45,760 nucleotides of DNA, taken from DAIPKP01 sp964539095. Lineage in GTDB: Bacteria; Synergistota; Synergistia; Synergistales; Aminiphilaceae. The position numbers were made by a program, and so were the translations under genes. Below, one piece after another: positions 40,287 through 45,760 of the stretch. Location of the stretch: contig CAZIFL010000024.1 of assembly GCA_964539095.1 (NCBI GenBank), positions 1-45,760 on the forward strand, written 5' to 3'. Within the stretch, counting starts at the first letter, position 1, and each line of letters begins with the position of its first letter. The notes under the pieces were generated by a model, which saw nothing but the letters and a program-made list of their open reading frames with translations, was not told the DNA's origin and ran no database searches.

Positions 40287-41125
40287 GAGTGAACCTCCTG
40301 AAGTCGCTTCCAAAGATCATCTCCGAGTCCCTGGATTGCCCTTCGTTTGTAGGGCATGGAACCCCGGGAGGGGATGGTCTGTTCCACAAAATTGCTCAGG
40401 CTTCGAAGGAATCTTTCGTAATCCGGCGTATCCGATGCCAGAAGAGCCTCCGCCTCTTTGCAGCGTTGAGGGTAGGGGGCCAGGGATCCCGCAAAGATCC
40501 GGGGGCAGCATATGCGCCCCTCCTCGAAGCTGCAGCTCAGGGCGAGATTGAGCTTCGAGATGGTGACCCCCGTGCGACTCCCCACCTTGGCGAAGTCCGA
40601 GTATCTCCCCTTTGCGAGAGGCAGCCGAAAGCCCTTGAGAAGAAAAAGAGGGTTCTGCAGGGCGGGGTGCTCGGAAGTGTCGAGATCTTCCAGAGAAAAG
40701 AGATGCTCCGCCCCTGTGGCATCCTCTCCGAAGGCCTGGGCCTCCAGAGCCAGAAGAGGAGGAACCCCGTCCGCCGCGGCGGAGCGGTTCATGAAGTTTC
40801 CTCCCAGAGTCCCTCGGTTACGAATCTGGGGAGATCCCACCTGGGAGGCCGCCTTTGCCAGCCCTTGGGCGTGTGTGCGTACCAGGGGGGAGCGCTCCAG
40901 CTCGTCAAAGGTCACCCCTGCACCGATCTCCAGCTCCTCCCCCCGGAGGGCTATCTGCCGTAGCTCCTCCAGGGAGGAGAGATCCACCAGATGAAGATCT
41001 TCGTTGGGAGAACGCCGCAGATGAAGCACCAGATCGGTGCCTCCTGCGATAAACCGGAGGTTTTGGGGCTTTTGACCCAGAAGCTCCCGAAGCTCCTTTA
41101 AGGAAACGGGGCGATCAGCGCGCAT
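40283..41125 (-). CDS. Molybdenum hydroxylase, FAD-binding medium subunit
   Basis: A 280-residue FAD subunit of the xanthine dehydrogenase/CO dehydrogenase medium-chain type. The FAD pyrophosphate motifs are FIAGGTDLVLHLRR and IRNRGTLGGNFMNRSAAAD. It passes electrons from the iron-sulfur subunit to its acceptor. The start at 41125 lies 11 bases inside the small-subunit gene and the stop overlaps the large-subunit start, so the three are translated together. Confidence 0.92.
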   Translation of the reverse strand: MRADRPVSLKELRELLGQKPQNLRFIAGGTDLVLHLRRSPNEDLHLVDLSSLEELRQIALRGEELEIGAGVTFDELERSPLVRTHAQGLAKAASQVGSPQIRNRGTLGGNFMNRSAAADGVPPLLALEAQAFGEDATGAEHLFSLEDLDTSEHPALQNPLFLLKGFRLPLAKGRYSDFAKVGSRTGVTISKLNLALSCSFEEGRICCPRIFAGSLAPYPQRCKEAEALLASDTPDYERFLRSLSNFVEQTIPSRGSMPYKRRAIQGLGDDLWKRLQEVHS

Positions 41126-41588
41126 GATTTGCCAGCCTCTCCGCCGCATCTCGCACCGCCCGAAAGATGGGGATATAGCCGGTGCAGCGGCAGAGATTTC
41201 CCTCAAGCCCCCGGCGGACCTCCTCCTCCGTGGGGGAGGGGTTCTCCAGAAGCAGAGCCTTGGCGGCCATGATCATGCCGGGGGTGCAGAAGCCGCACTG
41301 CACCGCATCGTTATCCCGAAAGGCCTGCTGCAGGACATCCAGCTCGCCTCCCTCGGCGAGTCCCTCCAGAGTGAGAATGGAGCTTCCCTGAGCCTGAAAG
41401 GCCAACACCGTACAGGAGGTTATCGCCTTGTTATTCATGAGCACTGTGCAGGCCCCGCACTCTCCTTCGGAACACCCCTCCTTGACGCTGGTAAGTCCCA
41501 GAACGTCCCGAAGCAGGTCCAGAAGACGCATCTCCGGGGCTACCTCCACCACCCGGAGAACGTGATTGACCGTAAGTTCTATCTTCAT
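41115..41588 (-). CDS. Molybdenum hydroxylase, [2Fe-2S] small subunit
   Basis: A 157-residue two-cluster ferredoxin-like subunit. The plant-type cluster uses Cys39, Cys44, Cys47 and Cys59 (GCSEGECGACTVL), and the second cluster Cys98, Cys101, Cys133 and Cys135 (QCGFCTPG, CRCTG). It relays electrons from molybdenum to FAD. Start ATG 41588 follows GGAGG. This is the first gene of the minus-strand catabolic set, with the 11-bp-phased element about 50 bases upstream. Confidence 0.94.
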   Translation of the reverse strand: MKIELTVNHVLRVVEVAPEMRLLDLLRDVLGLTSVKEGCSEGECGACTVLMNNKAITSCTVLAFQAQGSSILTLEGLAEGGELDVLQQAFRDNDAVQCGFCTPGMIMAAKALLLENPSPTEEEVRRGLEGNLCRCTGYIPIFRAVRDAAERLANHAR

Positions 41589-41636
41589 CGTCATGCCTCC
41601 GTGAAATGCATAAATTTTCCTCATCCTACCGGGGAG

Positions 41637-41660
41637 ATGTCAAAAGTACGTCAATAATCT
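41637..41660 (-). promoter_or_regulatory. 11-bp-phased TTTTGAC element upstream of the Mo-hydroxylase genes
   Basis: On the minus strand TATTGACG and TTTTGACA occur with 11-base spacing (plus-strand GTCAAAA at 41639 and GTCAA at 41650). They are followed by the same TCnCCCC tail as the element at 36346-36375. It sits about 50-65 bases before the first start codon, in promoter range. A shared regulator is inferred. Confidence 0.6.
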
Positions 41661-41711
41661 CAACGGAGGGGGGAGAATTTCCCTTCTTCAGGCGGATTCT
41701 CAAGAAAAAGC

Positions 41712-41739
41712 TTGAAGTGTATCAAACAAAGGCTATCCT
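41712..41739 (+). promoter_or_regulatory. Promoter of trmO
   Basis: TTGAAG (41712-41717), a 16-base spacer, then TATCCT (41734-41739), 44 bases before the trmO start. It is divergent from the Mo-hydroxylase promoter. Confidence 0.5.
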
Positions 41740-41783
41740 AGGATGCACGGCGCCGTAGATAATTCTACGAGGGGGTTTTATGT

Positions 41784-42269
41784 ATGGAAAGATGTACTGT
41801 GGTGCAGATCGGGACGATTCGAAGCGATGCGGAGGGGATGAGGGTGGAGCTGGAGAGAGAGTATATCCCCGCCCTGGAGGGGTTGGCAGGTTTCAGCCAT
41901 CTTCAGATTCTGTGGTGGTTCTCCGAGAGCGATACTACCGAGGCTAGGAGAAGGCTTCAGGAGCGCTCTCCCTACAAAGGTGCCCCGGCGGTGATGGGAA
42001 TCTTTGCCACCCGCTCACCAAATCGCCCCAATCCTCTGGCTCTCTCTTGCGCGGAGCTGCTCTCCCTGGACTATCAGAGGGGGATACTTCACCTCGCCTA
42101 CATTGATGCTCTGGATGGCTCTCCGGTGCTGGATCTCAAACCCTATACCCCAAGTCTTGATCGGGTGGAGCGCCCCGGGGTTCCTTCGTGGTGCGGCAAT
42201 TGGCCCAAATCTCTGGAGGAATCCGGAAGTTTCGATTGGGATTCGGTCTTTACCTTTTCGGAGTCCTAG
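41784..42269 (+). CDS. trmO: TrmO/TsaA-family tRNA methyltransferase
   Basis: A 161-residue SAM-dependent enzyme of the YaeB/VirR/TrmO beta-barrel family, which methylates the threonylcarbamoyl adenosine at tRNA position 37 in well-studied members. Signature segments are GFSHLQILWWF, GIFATRSPNRPNPLALSCAE and YIDALDGSPVLDLKPYTP. It lacks the C-terminal extension of E. coli TrmO, as many bacterial and archaeal versions do; those may have other targets. It is monocistronic, with a promoter and a terminator. Confidence 0.85.
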   Translation: MERCTVVQIGTIRSDAEGMRVELEREYIPALEGLAGFSHLQILWWFSESDTTEARRRLQERSPYKGAPAVMGIFATRSPNRPNPLALSCAELLSLDYQRGILHLAYIDALDGSPVLDLKPYTPSLDRVERPGVPSWCGNWPKSLEESGSFDWDSVFTFSES

Positions 42270-42311
42270 AGTGATCGAAGATTCCTGAAGCATTTTTTTC
42301 GTGACATCAGC

Positions 42312-42363
42312 AAGAAGAGCCTGGGAGTCCTTGGAATATTCCGAGGAGTCCCAGGCTCTTCTT
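42312..42363. terminator. Terminator between trmO and the DUF1028 gene
   Basis: Very stable hairpin: AAGAAGAGCCTGGGAGTCCT (42312 on) pairs with the AGG-AGTCCCAGGCTCTTCTT end at 42363 around GGAATATTCC. T and A runs at its ends allow function on both strands. Confidence 0.85.
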
Positions 42364-42657
42364 ATTTGACATTAGTTACGCCTTGTTTTAGAGCTTCTTT
42401 TAAGTTGTTTTTCGGCCAAAAAGGTTGTTTTTATTCGAAAAACATTCCGCGTTGCACCAAACTTCCTTTTTCGACGATAGTTCGAATGAAAAAGTTTCTT
42501 GAAAATGCTTTTTACAGAATGTAAATGCAAGATGTTTTTCTACAAGAGCTAATTTATTCAAAACGCTTCTTGCGAATAGTTCTATAGTGCAAAACAGCTA
42601 CTACGAAAAATCGGATATTCTCCCTAGGAAGTGGCATACTGCCGATAACGTTTGTTC
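42364..42657. other. AT-rich intergenic stretch, nothing recognised
   Basis: Some 290 bases, clearly more AT-rich than the surroundings, between trmO and the end of the DUF1028 gene. I see no ORF of useful size, no RNA gene and no clear promoter. Confidence 0.6.
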
Positions 42658-43551
42658 CTAGAGTGGATTTTCTTGTAACCCCGCATATTCTGTGTCATAC
42701 CACATGTTGACGAGATGATGTACGAGGTTTCCGTTTATGGCTTTTTCGCAAAACGCCGGTGTGCTGTCCCATTTTTCGGAAAGTCTCTTCAAGACATCCT
42801 CCAAAGAGTCATGGTCCTTGAGAATTCTGATGTATCCAAGGTTTGTGAGAATCGCCAGGATTCTTTCCCGGGTTTCTCCCTCGAAAGGATAGAATTTATC
42901 TCGGTGGTTTGGGGCGTAATCTACCCGATGCATCTGAAGGAGTTTTTTCAGATCATGAATAGGCCAGGAACTATGATCTATCCGAAGGTCTATATAGCGG
43001 TGGGATTCTCCCAACATGCCGTGGAAAGATTTTTCGACAACCAAGGCCGCGGACTGTCTTCCTCTTCGCTCTCCACCCGCTTCTTGGGCGGCTTCAAGTG
43101 CCGCGAGCAGGCGATCCGCAAGATCTCCCCGGGTTTGCTCGAAGGCCTCTGACATGGTATCCAAGACAATTTTTCCGAGAAGTACATTGCCCTGGCAACA
43201 GTAGTTTTTCCCTCTCCTATGTCCTGCCCATCCAACGCAGTTACTTCCGGTATAAGCTGAGGAGCGTCCCTGGGAATCTACGATTCCGATTTGCCGGATA
43301 TCTCCATGGGGATCTTCTTGGAGTAAACAGGAAATAACGTTGTCCGGACTCATGCCGTCCTGTAAAAGGGAAAAGGCCTTTTCTATGAATCCCGAGTTCG
43401 TTTTTGCCTGGGTTGCAATGGCTCCTATGCCTTGTTTTGCCCATGGCACCAGAGAGCCCACGGCCAGGAATTTAGATTGGACCCCTACGCCCAGTTCACC
43501 CGTTTCAGGGTCATAGGCAACTATGGAAAACGTATTTGTCTGATAGGGCAT
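42658..43551 (-). CDS. DUF1028 family protein (Ntn-hydrolase-like)
   Basis: A 297-residue protein. TNTFSIVAYDPETGELGVGV at the N-terminus and VQSKFLAVGSLVPWAKQGIG, ATQAKTN are the DUF1028 signature, a family with the Ntn-hydrolase fold; in such folds a Thr, Ser or Cys exposed by self-cleavage is the nucleophile, and Thr5 here would fit. A C-terminal peptidoglycan-binding-like or helical part follows. DUF1028 genes often accompany peptide or amino-acid transport, as here. Start ATG 43551 has AAAGGAC nine bases upstream. It is 20 bases after the OPT gene. Confidence 0.85.
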   Translation of the reverse strand: MPYQTNTFSIVAYDPETGELGVGVQSKFLAVGSLVPWAKQGIGAIATQAKTNSGFIEKAFSLLQDGMSPDNVISCLLQEDPHGDIRQIGIVDSQGRSSAYTGSNCVGWAGHRRGKNYCCQGNVLLGKIVLDTMSEAFEQTRGDLADRLLAALEAAQEAGGERRGRQSAALVVEKSFHGMLGESHRYIDLRIDHSSWPIHDLKKLLQMHRVDYAPNHRDKFYPFEGETRERILAILTNLGYIRILKDHDSLEDVLKRLSEKWDSTPAFCEKAINGNLVHHLVNMWYDTEYAGLQENPL

Positions 43552-43571
43552 TGGCAAAAAGTCCTTTCAGG

Positions 43572-45287
43572 TTATAGGAGAAAGGCTACAATGGCAGCGA
43601 TGAGAACGCCCATGATGCCTTCCCCAGCCAGCATCCCCGAAAAGAAGGCGATGCCATCGTCTTCAGGGCGTTCCCCTTTTGCCGCGATGGCCTTTCGCAT
43701 AAGCCCGCCCGCCAGAACGGTTATGCCAAAGGTTACCGGGGCGAACATCCCGAGTCCGATGGGCAGAGCCGGCAGACTGAAAACGCTCAGTATTCCTCCA
43801 CTTGCCAGGCCTATCCCCAGAGTGACCGTGTCAAAGGGGTTAACACCCTGGGATACGCTTGTGACGATTTCTTTGGCTACCATGCCGAAAGGTACGGGAA
43901 ACTGCTCGTTGAATATTCCGTAGGCCTTGACGATGGCCGTGAAGGCAAGAGGAGCTGCCAAAGCTCCTCCCAGAAGACCGATGTACTGTACCATCTGCTG
44001 GGAAGCTGGAGTTGCCTTGATAAGATATCCCGTTTTCAGGTCGTTCATGCTATCCGCCGCTTGGCCCACCGAAACGGCTATAATCCCCGCCAAAAAGGCG
44101 ATGATGGCGGGATTTTTGGTTACAAAGGTTCCGATGAGAGCCATGGCTATCCAGACGAAAAGGCTCGTGGGGCAGAGTCCGGTCTCTCCCGTGGTTCTTG
44201 CGGCCACGAGGCCGAAGAAGAAGGCGCCGAGAGCGATAAAGGGAAAGGTTATCACAGGAGCGTATTCTCCGAAGAAGAAGCTCAGGAGGAATGTCCCCAG
44301 AAGAATTATCATAAACGGTACGGACACGGGAAGATCGACATCAGAGGAATCCTCCTCTTCGCTCACATCGGAGGTGCCCTTTATTTTGCTCAAAGTCCCG
44401 AAGGCTCTTAATATGGACTTGTAGTTGATCAGCATGGCGAGCAATGTGCCGCCTATAAGCAGGCCTGAGGCCGGAGAAGCCAACACTTTGGCGATAGGAG
44501 CCCATGCGAGTTCGTCCACCACGCCTCTGCTGTAAAGCATGGGGCCGAGAACCAAACCGCTTAGAGCGTTTCCGATAAAATAGCCAAGAGCCGATTTCAT
44601 GCCCATCATATATCCGAAACCAATTAATAGGGGTGACAAGGCTACGCCGAACATAAGCCCGTTTGGCAGAAAAGGAGCCAAATCCACGCTCCAGGGTAGG
44701 ATGCCCTTGAAAATTTGAGATTGTAAAAGAACGATACAGGAGGATACCAGGAGCCCCGCAAAAAGAATTTTCATTTTTCGGGAGGCTTCTTTGCCTTTGC
44801 TTACCACTTCAAGAGTGTTTGCCACAGCGATCCCGCTCGGGTATGCTAGCTTTTCCTCTACGATAAGATATCTTCGGAACAATACGGTAAGGGAAATGCC
44901 GATCATGCCTCCAAAGGCGAGGTACAGGAAAAGTGAGAAATACCCCGGCATATTACCGAAGCTTGCAGCCACGGGGATGGAGTCGAAAAAAGCCCCGGAG
45001 AAATTAGCTCCCGCGGAGGTGACGGTTTGTATGATATTGGTTTCAAAAATCAGGGCCTTGGATCCGAGAGAGTGAAGTATGCCGGATCCGAGAATGGCAC
45101 CGGGAATGGAGCCGGGGTTGAAGGCTCCCACCTTCATGGCCAGGTAAACGTTCGAACACGCCAAGATGGCTCCAAAGAGAAGACCTATTAGGATTGATCG
45201 GAATGTAACCTCTTTTCTGTCGAAAACAAACTTCTTCATGATGTGAACAAATTTCGTTGTTTCCTTTGCACTGTTTGGGGCTTTCAT
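43572..45287 (-). CDS. OPT-family oligopeptide transporter
   Basis: A 571-residue membrane protein with many helices. RSILIGLLFGAILACSNVYL followed by AMKVGAFNPGSIPGAILGSG is the characteristic opening of bacterial OPT proteins, and TGETGLCPTSLFVWIAMALI marks the middle. OPT carriers import oligopeptides by ion symport, which suits a peptide-fermenting organism. The start at 45287 is preceded by AGGAGGG. With the DUF1028 gene it forms a two-gene peptide uptake and hydrolysis operon. Confidence 0.9.
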   Translation of the reverse strand: MKAPNSAKETTKFVHIMKKFVFDRKEVTFRSILIGLLFGAILACSNVYLAMKVGAFNPGSIPGAILGSGILHSLGSKALIFETNIIQTVTSAGANFSGAFFDSIPVAASFGNMPGYFSLFLYLAFGGMIGISLTVLFRRYLIVEEKLAYPSGIAVANTLEVVSKGKEASRKMKILFAGLLVSSCIVLLQSQIFKGILPWSVDLAPFLPNGLMFGVALSPLLIGFGYMMGMKSALGYFIGNALSGLVLGPMLYSRGVVDELAWAPIAKVLASPASGLLIGGTLLAMLINYKSILRAFGTLSKIKGTSDVSEEEDSSDVDLPVSVPFMIILLGTFLLSFFFGEYAPVITFPFIALGAFFFGLVAARTTGETGLCPTSLFVWIAMALIGTFVTKNPAIIAFLAGIIAVSVGQAADSMNDLKTGYLIKATPASQQMVQYIGLLGGALAAPLAFTAIVKAYGIFNEQFPVPFGMVAKEIVTSVSQGVNPFDTVTLGIGLASGGILSVFSLPALPIGLGMFAPVTFGITVLAGGLMRKAIAAKGERPEDDGIAFFSGMLAGEGIMGVLIAAIVAFLL

Positions 45288-45540
45288 GGATTAGAATTCC
45301 CTCCTTACGAGCACTGCGGGATAACAAGCGTTCTTTTGAAATAAAGGGCTCATGTGACAGTTATTTAGGTTATCCCGATATGGAATAAATTTCTCCCGGA
45401 CTATGTGGTGTGAGTTTTCTGTATTGGCTACCGTCGCGATTCCGCGAGTTACGATTCCGCTCAAAGGGGATCTCCGGAATTTTTATGAACACCCCCCTGC
45501 GCAAAGTCCGTTGTTTGGCGAGAATAATGTTTGTAAGAGT
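45288..45540. other. Upstream region of the OPT gene
   Basis: About 250 bases between the OPT start and repeat copy C. It should contain the OPT promoter, but I cannot point to convincing boxes. A small inverted pair, GATTCCGCG and CGCGATTCCG-like phrases near 45437-45462, is visible. No gene seen. Confidence 0.4.
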
Positions 45541-45760
45541 GGATCATTCCTACTTATATTATGATCCTGAATGAGCGCGGGATCCGGAGCTTGTGTGTCC
45601 CCGGCAGCGGCATAGTGGTCGGCGAGTGCAGCTTTGCGTTGCGGAGGGCCTCCTGGCGGCAGGCGGACGTGCTGGCAAGCCCCAGCTGCGCACCTGGACG
45701 GCGCATCTGGGGCGACGGGCCGGAGCAGCAAAGCAAGGGAGCGGTTCGCCACTTTCGGAG
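45541..45760 (-). repeat. Dispersed repeat, copy C, running to the window edge
   Basis: Read on the minus strand it begins CTCCGAAAGTGGCGAACCGC, continues with TCCCTTGCTTTGCTGCTCCG, and ends near ATAATATAAGTAGGAATGAT, matching copy A (253-420) in the same order. It carries about 60 extra bases in the middle. It may extend beyond the window. Confidence 0.8.

Overview
The window reads as a piece of an anaerobic, amino-acid-fermenting bacterial chromosome of moderately high GC. The evidence is a four-subunit 2-oxoacid:ferredoxin oxidoreductase, a HydG-type radical SAM protein, a TRAP carboxylate transporter, an OPT peptide transporter with a DUF1028 hydrolase, a HutD protein, a histidine-lyase homologue, and a large BTAD/STAND regulator. 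Synergistota is my best guess by style. It is inference; no rRNA or other marker is present.

Layout. 1-2.4 kb: a dispersed repeat, a noncoding stretch and an AT-rich Abi/UG-type reverse transcriptase that looks acquired. 2.4-10.8 kb: small metabolic and resistance genes (two VOC proteins, an exported alpha/beta hydrolase, a class D beta-lactamase, a solute-binding protein, an M20 carbamoylase, an EamA exporter, HutD, a nitroreductase). 10.8-12 kb: a second repeat copy and a mazEF pair. Decayed partial copies of the beta-lactamase (6.7 kb) and of the nitroreductase (11.6 kb) each lie one cassette away from the intact gene. 12-15.1 kb: hydG, then an ECF S component plus TudS-like desulfidase pair behind a structured leader. 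15.7-19 kb: dctPQM TRAP transporter and a small protein. 19.5-23.2 kb: porGDAB-type oxidoreductase and a GntR/FCD regulator. 23.2-34.5 kb: type I restriction-modification operon hsdM-hsdS-AlbA/ATPase-hsdR, followed closely by a 1048-residue BTAD/STAND regulator. 34.6-41.6 kb, minus strand: a three-subunit molybdenum hydroxylase, a HAL-family lyase and a BCCT transporter. 41.8-45.3 kb: trmO, then OPT transporter and DUF1028 protein. The window ends inside a third repeat copy, inverted relative to the first, so this may be a contig broken at repeats.

Most interesting: the minus-strand locus 41.6-34.6 kb. The lyase belongs to the histidine/phenylalanine ammonia-lyase family but has lost the Ala-Ser-Gly triad that forms the MIO cofactor. 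The known MIO-free relative is ergothionase, which eliminates trimethylamine from ergothioneine. Here the lyase sits beside a BCCT transporter, a family that moves trimethylammonium compounds, and a molybdenum hydroxylase that could process the heteroaromatic product. Two intergenic regions of this locus share a 29-bp element with 11-bp-phased TTTTGAC repeats. I propose a betaine (ergothioneine- or hercynine-like) catabolic unit. Secondary points are the HydG with a missing auxiliary-cluster cysteine, the reverse transcriptase with a cysteine-rich insertion and a coupled upstream small ORF, and the in-frame 42-bp repeats in the AlbA/ATPase gene of the restriction operon.
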